Source of the DNA: Carposina sasakii
Lineage: Eukaryota; Arthropoda; Insecta; Lepidoptera; Carposinidae
Assembly: GCA_014607495.2 (NCBI GenBank)
Contig: CP053156.1
Span: forward strand, 9,424,001-9,488,000
Length of the DNA stretch: 64,000 bases
Direction: 5' to 3'
The notes below the pieces were generated by a model. The model was not told the DNA's origin. It was given only the letters and a program-made list of their open reading frames with translations, and searched no databases. Positions 34,989 to 45,179 of the stretch are shown here, in pieces; positions within the stretch are counted from its first letter, which is position 1, and every line of letters starts with the position of its first letter. The position numbers were made by a program, and so were the translations under genes.

Positions 34989-35506
34989 AAAATTGTAATG
35001 GCTTGAATGTCACTTGTGTATGTTTCCTTGTCTTCCATATGAATTTGTAGGTTTTAAATATATTTTTAATTTCATCTTGTCTTTGGAATATTAAGTGGTG
35101 TTACATAGCTCTTTCTACTCATTTTTGGATAGTTTAGGAGTAGTGTTGCCCGCAGTGGTCTATGATCACATGGGAATTGTATGTTGTTTAGTATTTCGAC
35201 ATTTCTTATTTGTTTGTCATAATAAAATCAATTTCGTTCTTCGATTTCTGGTCTGGTGATATCCAAGTCCATTTACGGTTTCATTTCTTTTTAAAAATGG
35301 TATTCATTATAGACAGCTTGTGCTCATAGGCATAGTTTATAAAACAATCACCTCTTTCATTTCGTTCTCCAAAACCATATTTGCCCGTGACTGGATAGTG
35401 ATCTGCTTTAGGGTGTCCTATTTTAGCATTGAAGTCACCTATTACTAGGACTTTCTCATCAGATAGTGCATGAGCAGTCTCAAGGTCCGTATAAAATTGA
35501 GTAAGT

Positions 35507-35803
35507 TTAAATTATTGACATAGAGTAATATTCGAACTTCAGCTGTAGTAGAGCCACTCTTTCGGAGATTCCTATAAAATTATTTATGTTGTTTTTATAC
35601 TTTTTCTTGATTAGGAATCCCACTCCGTATAGGCCTTTGGTTTGACCTATATAGCAGAAAATGTAATCCTGGTGTTCTTTAATCTTACAGCCTAATCTTC
35701 TTACTTCTGAAAGTCCCATAATATCGAAGTTAATGTTTTTAGCGCATAAGTTAGCTCGAGGTATCGTTCTACAGATGCTAATGATTTTAAATTGTAGGTG
35801 CAC
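35507..35803 (-). pseudogene. RTE LINE endonuclease remnant
   Basis: A 98-codon frame includes 'NINFDIMGLSEVRRLG', which corresponds to the catalytic 'SE' block of apurinic-type endonucleases in LINEs, then 'DYIFCYIGQTKGLYGVGFLI', with the GVGF turn seen in such domains. The second half of the domain (35505-35000) is broken into other frames, for example near 35400 where the plus strand has 'agtcacctattactag'. Confidence 0.7.
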
Positions 35804-35967
35804 ACTTTCAAAGTTTCATTTTTATTTTTGTTTTTGTTACAATTAGGTGGAGGGTAGTGGTCTAATTTCCCACGATGACCAGTCGGCTTGGGAAATGTTT
35901 TGTTTTTATTGTTATTTAGTTGTTGTTGCTTACTTGTGATTTTGTTCCGGCGGCTGATGATTGTATC

Positions 35968-36431
35968 CTATGTTTTCTTTTCAGGAAGTTGGGCTACGGT
36001 AGGCAGGGAGTTGCTTCTGTTCCTCATAATGTCAAATACGTTTGGTCTATTTGTTTTTGCTATTATTTGTTGTTTACGAGGGTGTTCAGTTGGGTTTAGT
36101 GATGCTGATGGGTTTCTTTTGCGCTTCCCGCTATCGAATTTTTCCTCTTTAATAACTAGTTTGTCGTTATCTATGAATGCATATTTGCCTTTCTCCCTTT
36201 CTTCTTTAAGTTTAGAAAGTAAATCTCTCCTTTTATCAAGGATTTCTTTTGGATAGTCTTCAGAAACATAGATGTTTTTAAATTCTTTCTTCTTCTCCAT
36301 TATCTTATTTTTCATCCGGTTGTTGACAAATGATACGTGCACGGGTCTTTTCTTGACATTTTTTGTGTCACTTTTGCCAATTCTATACACCGTGTTTATA
36401 TCTATGTGTTCAATATTGATGTTTAATTCGT
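35968..36431 (-). pseudogene. RTE LINE ORF1-like frame
   Basis: The frame is open from after a TGA at 36432-36434 to a stop at 35968-35970, about 154 residues. It begins 'DELNINIEHIDINTVYRIGK' and continues 'VKKRPVHVSFVNNRMK', a highly basic lysine/glutamate-rich body and 'RKQQIIAKTNRPNVFDIMRN'. The 'VYRIG' plus 'RPVHVSF' wording matches the RNA-binding ORF1 proteins of LINEs. Its upstream coiled-coil part was probably lost to the stop. Confidence 0.6.
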
Positions 36432-37978
36432 CTCAAATTTTCTTTGTAAAGACTTCCATTAGACTAATGGACGGGTCTTTACTTTCCCGTATTCAGTATA
36501 AGATAATATTATTTGATCTTATGGATTTTCGAGGTAGTAGATTTTTTCTTTTAATTTATTATTTTCAGACCTTAAATCTTGTATTTACTGGGTAAAGGGT
36601 ACAAGTTTCTCATCCAATTGTGCAATAATTACTTTCGTTTGGTTTGACATCTCAGATTTCATTTGTTCAAATAATTTTTGGAGGTTATCCATTCTGTTGA
36701 TGTTTTGCGTGTATCGGATTGTCGTCGTGTATAATCGAGTAGAGTCTGTGGTCGTGTAAACAAACGCAGGCGCAGCGTAAAAGTTGTTATATTGGCACGA
36801 CCGTTGGGTTCCAACATAGAGGAGATACCAAATCCCTGGGGTTCCAAGACGTTTGGTGTGGCAGCACTACACCACAGACTACTTAGTGTACTGACGTACA
36901 GACGACAATCTTCCATACAACGGTCGCCGCCCATTGCTTAGTGACCGGTAAAATGATAGATGACACGAACAGTTTTTTACTAACCGTTTGTGTATTCAGG
37001 CAAAGGTATCAAGATTTATAAAGCCTATGATTTATTTCGCTCGTAGTATTAGTACTATTATACATATTTATAAAGAAAAATATTTATGAAATAAAACCAT
37101 ATTATTTACTAAAAGATTTAATTTTGATACCAATATAAAATTTTTATGCAATATTCAGTACTCTGTGCTTTTGGGCTTTGCTTCATTAAATTTCTTCTTA
37201 ATTTTCACACTGCTGACATGTTGCACAGGCCCCGTGCAACTCCACCAGACTGATTTGATTACCCTTACCTAGTAAAAGAGAAACATATTTGATATTGGGG
37301 TCGATTTAAATGGTCACACTCAAACATAAACCTAATCTTAGTCAGGTCTATCTCTCTCCGTTCTTAACATAAATGGCTGAGAGAAAAGGACAGTTAAGAT
37401 TAATTTTACGTTTAGGTTTAAGTGTGCCTGCTGGAATCAACATTATCACTACATATTATAAAACAAAGTCGCTTGCTACTAGGGAACGGATTTTGATGCG
37501 GTTTTCTTATAGATAGAGAGATTCACGAAGAAGGATTATAATGTATAACTGGGGAGCCGCCCCGGCTTCGCACGGGAGTAATGCACTCTTACGCGGGCGA
37601 AGCCGTGGGCGACCGCTAGTTATGAATACATACATACATACATATAATCACGCCTTTATCTCTTACGGGGAAGGCATAGTTATGAATAAAATAAAAATAT
37701 CAAAACTGTATTGGTGAAACAAATAAATGTATGAACATCTTTTACGTGAAGCTAAATATAACTTTGATTTAATAGGCTTGGCAACCAATAAAATTAAACA
37801 AACATAAATTTTATAAAAGTCAAATACTTAAATTTCATACTCATAATAGTAGGGCCAAATGTATATGTAGGATCAGTGATAAGCTTCTAGCTCGTTGCAT
37901 AAAAGAGTGCCTGAAAAATCCTTATTTGACTCTTACAACATGTATGGAATTATAAAGTTATTGCTTGATAAAATAATG

Positions 37979-38161
37979 AATTCCCACCTGCGGCTGAAGT
38001 TGAAGGTATTGGTTTCTTTGGTACTGCTGCCACATTATTAGATGTGATAGATATGTACAGCAATCACTAAAATAGAAAAAAGCTAGTATAAACATATTGG
38101 AAATTTGAACAACCATATGCATAGTAACACTTGACACTGATTTCCTAGCTGATTTCCCCAT
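37979..38161 (-). other. Possible exon relic ending PSTSAAG, copy 1
   Basis: On the minus strand a short frame reads 'NVAAVPKKPIPSTSAAG' and then meets 'gtggga', a possible splice donor at about 37987. A second, diverged sequence with the same ending lies at about 38611-38780. A stop codon lies 20-odd codons upstream in this frame, so if it was an exon it has decayed. Short and uncertain. Confidence 0.2.
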
Positions 38162-38610
38162 CTCAAAATATTAATTATTAAGAATTAATTGTAAGAGCAA
38201 ATAAATAAAACAAAAACTTTCCCCAATACAAACATTTTTGTGTGATATAAAATATCCAATATACCAAAATCCGAAAATATACCGCATGCAGATGGTTTTA
38301 ACAAGCGAGAAAGACCTTTAGGTTTGGATATCTTCAATGACGCGCCTAGGTCTTGGAGGGATGTGCTGCTGTAAACATTTTTGATTGTCCTTAATTTAAC
38401 TTAATTTAATTTGATTTTATTTTATTTGATTTAGTTTGATTTGGTTTAATTTAATTTAATTTATTCTAATTTAGTTTGATTTGATTTAATTGGACTTGAT
38501 TTAATTTAGTTTGAATGATGGTGCATATTTGTAATTTGGATGTAGATAAGGTTAAAAAAATTATAATAAGTTGTAATATTTATGTAAATATGTCAAATAA
38601 ATAAATAAAA

Positions 38611-38785
38611 ATCCCACCTGCCGCTGAGGTTGACGGAACAGATTCTATTGCAGTTAGTGTGCATATCACTGTTCCTGATAAATCTTTCAAGACGGAAACT
38701 TCTTTACAGACAGATAGTTTGCAATAATTGTGGTCAGTGTACATGTTCATTGTATAATTATGCAATCACCAGGTGCCAAATTCTC
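38611..38785 (-). other. Possible exon relic ending PSTSAAG, copy 2
   Basis: On the minus strand, 'aatatttttttacag' (a good acceptor) is followed by about 160 bases ending 'CTLTAIESVPSTSAAG' and a 'gtggga' donor-like site. The frame containing that ending has an in-frame TGA six codons after the acceptor, so no intact exon spans the whole segment. It is paralogous at its 3' end to the sequence at 37979. Confidence 0.25.
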
Positions 38786-39432
38786 TGTAAAAAAATATTA
38801 AATTACTTGATTATTTTGTAAAATACTTAACTTCCACATCTCATCTATACTTAATCACCATATTCCTAAATAAACTTTAAACTTTTTTGAATAAATTATA
38901 TATTCAGCTTTTTTCCAAAAATAGGGGATCTTCAAGGTGATCACAGCTAAGTTTAGCATAGCAGGGTCAGATGTAAATGATCATTGACATGTAGCTAGCT
39001 CATCACCAGAGGGATTGTCCCTAAATACTTTAGTTGACTTTTACAACATGCACGGAAGCAGATGCAGCTGATATATTCTGGTGAAACCCAATACCAGCAC
39101 AGTCAAGTTAATCAAATTGCAATTATTTATTCATACACTTTAGATTTACGTTGTATGTACAACTTTTGCATTAGGCAAGTCCGTGTACAGAAAATCATGT
39201 AAAATATACCTATTATTGTATTACCTTCGAAGTGATTGTGGCACACATGGTGATTCTTAAGCTGATCTATACCTATATACTCGTAAGCTCCATGGATCTT
39301 TCACACACTTTGACCACATATTATGGAGATGAAGTCTTCTCAAGTTTTCTCATTAATGATTAAAAACGGTGGAGCAAAACTACTATTTATTATTAGTTGG
39401 TTCGGTAGATAGAACTAACATGGAAAACTAAT

Positions 39433-39690
39433 CCTGATGATGCCACGGGTGTTGGCGAAACATATGTCGATTAAAATTTTAATTGGTTTTCGGATTAGCA
39501 GCTATGTATTTATGGTTGCATGCTAGGTGCTTGGATCTGGCTTCTCGTTGCGACTGTAGTGTCTTGTGTTCGTGATCATGAGTAGGCAGATCCGAGGGTC
39601 AGCGGAGGGTATAGGGCCCGGTGGTGGGCGATCCCTCAATAGAGATTTGAACTTCCGAATAGTGACGCCTGATACAATTCAATACTCGTT
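39433..39690 (+). repeat. Repeat with core, copy B
   Basis: The core is 'cctgatgatgccacgggtg' to 'gtggtgggcgatccctcaat' (39433-39640), followed by 'gatttgaacttccgaatag' and 'gtgacgcctgatacaatt'. The core is the reverse complement of 9181-9395, while the following tail is in the same orientation as the tail at 9396-9440. It is non-coding. Confidence 0.65.
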
Positions 39691-39739
39691 TTTAGTTTAC
39701 ATAGGTAGGTCAAGGGTAAAATTAAATGATTAGTAATTG

Positions 39740-40115
39740 GTATCGATAACATTCAACATGGCGGCTAATATCTATCGTATTTTGACAGCTAGTCGATAAA
39801 TAGGTTTATCGTATCGTGTTTCGCTGGTCATGTTAGAGCAGTTAACATGACATCTGATGTCAAAAAGGAAAAAAGAAAAAAAAATAATGAACGACAATTG
39901 AAAAAAAAGAAAAAAAAAATTTTTGACTAGAAACATTTGTTTAACTTATCTCGCGCCTTATCGTATCATAACACGGGATAAATCTTAACGTAACGTATCG
40001 TTCCATTGATCATGTTCGCGAAATCGATAATTATGATCGTATAGATACGATACGAAATCCTTTATCGTATATCTACTTATCGTATATCTACTTATCGTGG
40101 TCGTGTTAGCCCGGC
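39740..40115. other. ATCGATA/TATCGTA-rich block
   Basis: An exact TATCGATA (the DRE word of insect promoters) occurs at about 39750, followed by 'aacatggcggc', 'gtcgataaatagg', 'aatcgataatt' and a tandem 'tatcgtatatctact' pair at about 40064-40093. A purine-rich run (aaaaagaaaaaa) lies between. The motif combination could be a promoter, but no downstream coding exon was found and 'catctgatgtca' versus 'ggcagatgtca' at the two sides hints at a repeat element. Confidence 0.3.
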
Positions 40116-40419
40116 AGATGTCAATGTCACTGTCAATAGATGACGTGATGAGCAGTATTCTCCCACTAACCTTAAAAAAATTCTTCGGACTTTATCTTCT
40201 TTTAATGTTGTTGATATCACAATTTCCACTGAGAATTATTATTATAAGTGTACTGTAGCACTTTATGCACGGGATTTTAGAGTTCTTGCACTGATTTTCA
40301 ACGTAAGTTCATAGTTTCTGTATCGAAAAGTCGGAACACAGTAGTACTACGTCTTTACGTCACCAAAGCCGGACCGGAAAAAAATCCACTCCTTAGCCGT
40401 TATATATTATCTTGGTATC

Positions 40420-40830
40420 TGATCCAGTATACTTGAGATACTAGGCCTATTCTACTTTAATCCATAAATTCCACTTTGAAGTCCACTCTGATCCACTGCT
40501 AAAAAGAACACTGGGGACTGGATTAGAGTACCTATATCTATTCTACTATAATCCATTGGTCAAATCCATTTATGTAGATTCCACTCCCATACATACATTA
40601 TTTATATCGAATTCATGCATCTACAAACTTATTCTTCGTCTTCAGCCTATTGGGCAGGCAGGTTGGTGATCACATAGTGTTCTGTGGTGATCGCAGTGTG
40701 ATTTTTGGAAAATGTTGTCAGCAAGGAAGGCGCTGCTGCCCACCTCTCGGAAACCACCCGCGGGCAGGTATGGAGTGGTACAAACTCTACTCTGCCGGTA
40801 CCACGCGGCACAAACTTATTATTCTCGTTA
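40420..40830 (+). repeat. Direct duplication, unit 1
   Basis: The sequence from 'gatccagtatacttgag' through 'ccataaattccactttgaag', 'acactggggactggattag' and 'cgaattcatgcatctacaaac' to 'gccggtaccacgcggcac' is repeated in the same orientation at 41782-42240, about 1.36-1.42 kb further on. Its right half is the same family as 1948-2205. The two units flank a LINE tail (40976-41720). Confidence 0.7.
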
Positions 40831-40975
40831 GAGAGTAGTATATTCTTTGATTCTAATAGTAATTCGAGTAATTCCAAGATAAATATAAAATAATAATTGT
40901 CACACGACTTGACAATGACATAGACCGTCAAACCCAAAGAGGGCTACGCATATTTTTTTGCACGAAGTCTCCAAA

Positions 40976-41720
40976 CAGCACTTAACTACATTATACTTAC
41001 ATACATACATAAAAATCACGCCTCTTTCCCGGAGGGGTAGGAAGGTGATCAGAAGAAGTGTAGTATAAATGAGGACGTTGTGACGAAGATTGAGAAAGGT
41101 ATTTTGAGGTGGTTTGGGCATGTGGAGAGGATGGATGAAAGTAGATTGACAAAGAAAGTCTCCAAACAGCACTTAACTACATTATACTTACATACATACA
41201 TAAAAATCACGCCTCTTTCCGGGAGGGGTAGGAAGAGATCATAGATCTCCTTTTGCTACGATCCTGACACACCTCTTTCGCTTCATCTACTTCCATGATT
41301 TTCTTCATGCACGTACATCGGTTTAGGGTACTCTTGACTTGACCTTTCTCTAGAATTTCACCAATTTGATCGGTGAAAGTCCGGCGAGGTCTTCCCCTTC
41401 CAACCCTTCCATCCAATCTTCCGTTATACACTTTCTTTGTCAATCTACTTTCATCCATCTTCTCCACATTCCCAAATCACCTCAACATACCTTTCTCAAT
41501 CTTCGTCACAACGTCCTCATTTATACTACACTTCTTCTGATCACCTCATTTCTTGCAAAGTGACTCCACACATACTTCTCAATGCTCTTATTTCCACTGC
41601 ATTCACTTAGGGGAATCACTTACTTAGATAGGGTATACGCAAATATCCATCTACTGAGAAAGAATAAGTAAAAAGCAATATATTGGAAAAATAATGTTTA
41701 TTCTGTTTTTATAATAAATA
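40976..41720 (-). mobile_element. LINE C-terminal tail, copy 2, rearranged
   Basis: The minus-strand frame at 41207-41467 encodes 'MDESRLTKKVYNGRLDG', 'GRGRPRRTFTDQIGEILEKG' and 'DEAKEVCQDRSKRRS', as in copy 1 at 32279-32713, with upstream parts broken. On the left, 41044-41157 is an inverted copy of 41431-41545 (the 'LRWFGHVERMDESRLT' region, here on the plus strand). The 69-base end sequence ('gtctccaaacagcacttaac' onward) occurs twice, at 40976 and 41157. Confidence 0.7.
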
Positions 41721-41781
41721 AATAAATCATCTAAAATAATGTCCAAGGGTACGAATGGTAATATATATTATCATGGAATCT

Positions 41782-42250
41782 GATCCAGTATACTTGAGAC
41801 ACCTTTACACAATTACTTATATAGGTGAAGCGTGAAGGCTTATTCCACTTTAATCCACTAGACTAAACCATCTAATCCATAAATTCCACTTTGAAGTCCA
41901 CTCTGATCCACTGCTACACAAATAAAACACACTGGGGACTGGATTAGAGTACCTACGTCTATTTCACTTTAATCCATTGGTTAAATCCATTTATGTAGAT
42001 TCCACTCCCATACATACATTATTTATATCGAATTCATGCATCTACAAACTTATTCTTCGTCTTCAGCCTATTGGGCAGGCGGGTTGGTGATGATCACATA
42101 GTGTTCTGTGGTGATCGCAGTGAGATTTTTGGAAAATGTTGTCAGCAAGGGAGGCGCTGCTGCCCACCCCTCGGAAACCACCCACAGGCAGGCATGGGGT
42201 GGTACCAACTCTACTCTGCCGGCACCACGAGGCACAAACTTATTATTCTA
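41782..42250 (+). repeat. Direct duplication, unit 2
   Basis: This matches 40420-40830 in order and orientation, with a roughly 60-base insertion near 41800-41850 ('cacctttacacaattactta'). The GC-rich right half ('gaggcgctgctgcccacccc', 'gccggcaccacgaggc') remains closest to 2040-2200. The open frame here on the plus strand lies inside the repeat and is not considered a gene. Confidence 0.7.
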
Positions 42251-42604
42251 ATAGTAATTCAAGTAATTCCGACTGTCAAATTACGTCTACGCACACGCAT
42301 TCGGTGTACCCTGTCTCATACAGTTCCATACTTTACAACTCAGCGGTACGTGCACGTCTAGGCTTACGTGCACGCACGCACACGCATCCGGTCTGCTCGA
42401 GCCTCAGAAAAACGCAGTCTATTTACTCAACTTTGGACCCTAATATTTTGGAAACCAGACACTTCCCAGGTATGCTTCCATTGAGAAAAATGACTCTCAA
42501 AATGTCACTTACGATATACTCTTTTATAAATAGGTATTAGATATAAGATATTTTTTTCTCCGCTTGATGAACGCCACCAAAAAAAAAAAATAAACAAACT
42601 ATTA

Positions 42605-44711
42605 ATTTTTCACAAAGCCAACATTTTATTTTACGTTGAAATATCATAATACATTCGACAATATGGTAGCTGTAGACATTATTTTCAACATTTCTTTATA
42701 AGAAGCTCGATAAGCATAATACTCAAAGGGTATATGTAATATAAACAATACAATTTCGTTTGTACCTAATATTTAAGAAAGTAATGTATATCAATAAATA
42801 AATACTTTAGAAGACATTCACTATTTATATCTAAATGCAAAACTACATGTTTCCATAATATTAAATTATTATGTTCAAAGCACGTCACTGGATCAAAGTA
42901 ATAAATTTCCTGACAAGTTTTTATACCTACTTTGATAGCTGGCTGGGCTTCTCGTTTGTTTAATAACAATTCAAGTTTACAAAATAAAAGACGTTAATCT
43001 TTTTATGGTTTTATAAAAAATAAGCATCTTACTTTTTTATATTAAGGTGAAGAAGCCATTGTTATTACCGGGATATATAAATTCATAGATTAATATAATA
43101 TGAAATCTACAGTGCTATATTGCAGATATTCATTTGATCTATTTTTGAGTAGGAAGTGGAACAAACAAATATAGTTCTCTCAGGTGAATTTTTCTTTTTC
43201 TTAATAATATTTATAAATAGATGTTTATTGGTAGTCTACCCAGCTAGCTAACAAAAGAACAAACGTTACGTAACTATCGTTAACTAGTAGTCTATAAAAA
43301 TATTTGAAAAACTGTTGAATTTGTGCCAATTAACATAATAATATCCTAGAGTCGATTAAACCTCAATAGAAAAATAAACAGCTTTGTAGAAAATACGACG
43401 ATTATGATATGAAACATAACGAACGATGTATAAATAAATACGTAGATACTTTTACAAACTAAGCGCTTAAATATGGCAATCAGTAGTATGGCATTATCCA
43501 TGTCAAAATATTAGTTAAAGCTCTGATTTACTTAAATGTATTGTTTCAATTGTTAGTGTTTGCTCTATAAGCATTAGAAGCTAGCATTTTACTAAAATGA
43601 ACTCTAATTGAATTTTCCTAAATAGTTTATTTAGCACTTTTAATAGATGCTTATTTATTATTGTACTGACACACAGTGGTCGAAATGTAAATTTTGATAG
43701 AATAACTTTAAATTCATTGTAAAGTCAAAAAACATTGAACTAAAATCGAATATAGGAACCCAAAGATCAGTTCTAGATCTTTCTATGATCTATTTCTAAT
43801 ACAAGTAGACCTAGAGTGGAATCTCGATGTCCGAAGTTATAATAAGTATAAGTAGTCATATAGAACGTATTACTATTACTCACAATTTAGATTTATTAAG
43901 AGGCCATGGAAGAGAGAGAAAGGTCACATAAAACAATGTAATGAGTTAGGTACCCATCTACTTAAGTATATACTATTGTTATCTTTTTTGTGGTGGAAAA
44001 AGCCAAGAAGAAAGAAAACTATTGTCGAAGAATATAAAGTACATACCATACAATAGAATAAGTTAGTAGAATAAAAGCTAATGTTTTGTCAATTTATAAA
44101 TAGATGCCTAGCTTATAAATAACAATAAATAAAAATCTTAAGGCACTGTTTTAGGTACCAAGATCACAATTTCATCGTTTCTAACATGCGTCATATGTAA
44201 AAAGATTAGATTCGTGGAATGTCTAGTCACCGCCGCGTCGGGACGCGTGGCTTGCGGCGGAATCCAATACCATTTTGTGTCCAGAGACTCGATGTCAGAC
44301 GATCATTACAGATTCACTAGTGAAAGTTTACATTACATTCTATCTACACAGTTACTTAAATAACATAAGCGCATACATTAAGTATTTCTGCATTGTGCAG
44401 AATAACAATACCGACACAATTTACATATAATCGTACGTTAACTAAATTAAATATAACGCAAAATTTGCAATAGTGTCCTAATTCTACTTAATAAATTAAT
44501 TTAAAAGAGGGGTAAGTATTAGCTGATGATGAATTCGTATTGTACGAAAGATCCGTTTGTAAATGCGTTACTATTTACATGTTTATTATAGTCCGCCACA
44601 ATCATATTATTATGTACAATGGCCTTTATTTACAAGTGTCCGAAAAGGCACGTCCCGCGCGCGGTTTGTTCGCAATCACTTTCGGAGCGATTTGGCACTG
44701 TCACTGGTGTT
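42605..44711 (-). other. hh: Probable hh 3' UTR
   Basis: This repeat-free, AT-rich stretch directly follows the hh stop codon on the minus strand. A canonical AATAAA (plus-strand 'tttatt' at 42625-42630) lies near its far end, with a GT-rich sequence ('ttggtggcgttcatc' on the minus strand) about 30-60 bases beyond. That is the expected layout for a polyadenylation site. A GC-rich patch at 44225-44280 ('gccgcgtcgggacgcgtggc') stands out. Other AATAAA hexamers occur nearer the stop, so shorter isoforms are possible. Confidence 0.35.
42625..42630 (-). terminator. Candidate hh polyadenylation signal (AATAAA)
   Basis: Minus-strand AATAAA followed by 'atgttggctttgtg' and then a T/GT-rich tract. 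It is the last hexamer before the repeat-rich desert resumes. The evidence is sequence context only. Confidence 0.3.
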
Positions 44712-45179
44712 CTAGCGATACCTATACGACGAGGGTAGAACGAAGTCACCCACCGAGTATAGCGCGTTGGCATACCAATGGACACCACGCGTCGTTTCAC
44801 TGTTCTCGGTCCACCCGGACATCCACCGGAGGGGGGCCATCGCAGCGTGCGCTAGGGAATGGCTTTTCACCAACGCATAGCATGACGCCAGAGCGTCGTC
44901 CACTATAATAGTTCCAGTTTGTGTTAGGGGCGCGAACACACCGCGCCTGAACACTCTCCTCGTCCGAGAAACTCTAGACGGCCTCATGACGCCGCCGGGG
45001 CCGGTCGTCAGGAGTACGTCGCCGATTTCCACGTCACCGGCGAACGCCTCCCGCCAGCCGTCGGCTGCAGCCAGCAGCAGCAAATGTGACGCTGTCACCG
45101 TGATGGCGACACCATTGTCGGCCGTCACTTCAACGAAATGGCGCGTCACGTTGGGATCTCTGTCGATGAACGTTACCAC
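44712..45179 (-). CDS. hh: hh exon: remainder of the Hint domain and C-terminus
   Basis: The acceptor 'ttctctttcag' is followed by '[18 protein letters not shown]', '[11 protein letters not shown]', '[16 protein letters not shown]', '[19 protein letters not shown]' and '[16 protein letters not shown]', ending SSYRYR and TAG. Catalytic Hint residues are in place: Asp of FIDRD, the Thr and His of TASH, and the Cys of SCYA. The C-terminal sterol-recognition part is short but ends in the conserved HWYANALY...VLP block, so the protein is complete at this end. The exon is GC-rich (hence an open antisense frame) compared with the surrounding introns. It has 155 codons plus the stop. Confidence 0.97.
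   Translation of the reverse strand: MVTFIDRDPNVTRHFVEVTADNGVAITVTASHLLLLAAADGWREAFAGDVEIGDVLLTTGPGGVMRPSRVSRTRRVFRRGVFAPLTQTGTIIVDDALASCYALVKSHSLAHAAMAPLRWMSGWTENSETTRGVHWYANALYSVGDFVLPSSYRYR

Larger units (their letters stand above)
32978..36940 (-). mobile_element. RTE-clade LINE, nearly full length but decayed
   Basis: On the minus strand the order is: 5' region (about 36940-36440), ORF1-like frame (36431-35968), APE-type endonuclease remnants (35803-35507), linker (34988-34698), RT core (34520-33528), C-terminal tail (33405-33142), and a 3' end with a (TTA)n microsatellite at about 32978-32995. This is the architecture of RTE-like non-LTR elements. Several stops and frameshifts separate the pieces. 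No target-site duplication was confirmed by eye. Confidence 0.8.
36941..39432. other. Repeat-interspersed non-coding stretch
   Basis: It contains a piece with 'gccgccccggcttcgcac' and 'gcgggcgaagccgtgggc' (about 37550-37615), a dispersed repeat piece at 37625-37685, copies of the 'cagctgatatattctgg' repeat at 37850-37945 and 38940-39100, a TTTAATT/TTTGATT-rich low-complexity run at about 38395-38515 that resembles a LINE tail, and the paralogous pair at 37979 and 38611 listed separately. No gene is confirmed. Confidence 0.45.

Noticed and set aside
42071..42540. Overlapping plus-strand open frames up to 134 codons
   Set aside because: They lie in a repeat also found at 1948-2205 and 40640-40810; no frame is consistently conserved among the copies.
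44540..44908. Plus-strand 122-codon open frame
   Set aside because: It lies antisense to the GC-rich hh terminal exon, and its protein has no recognisable features. It is a shadow of hh.
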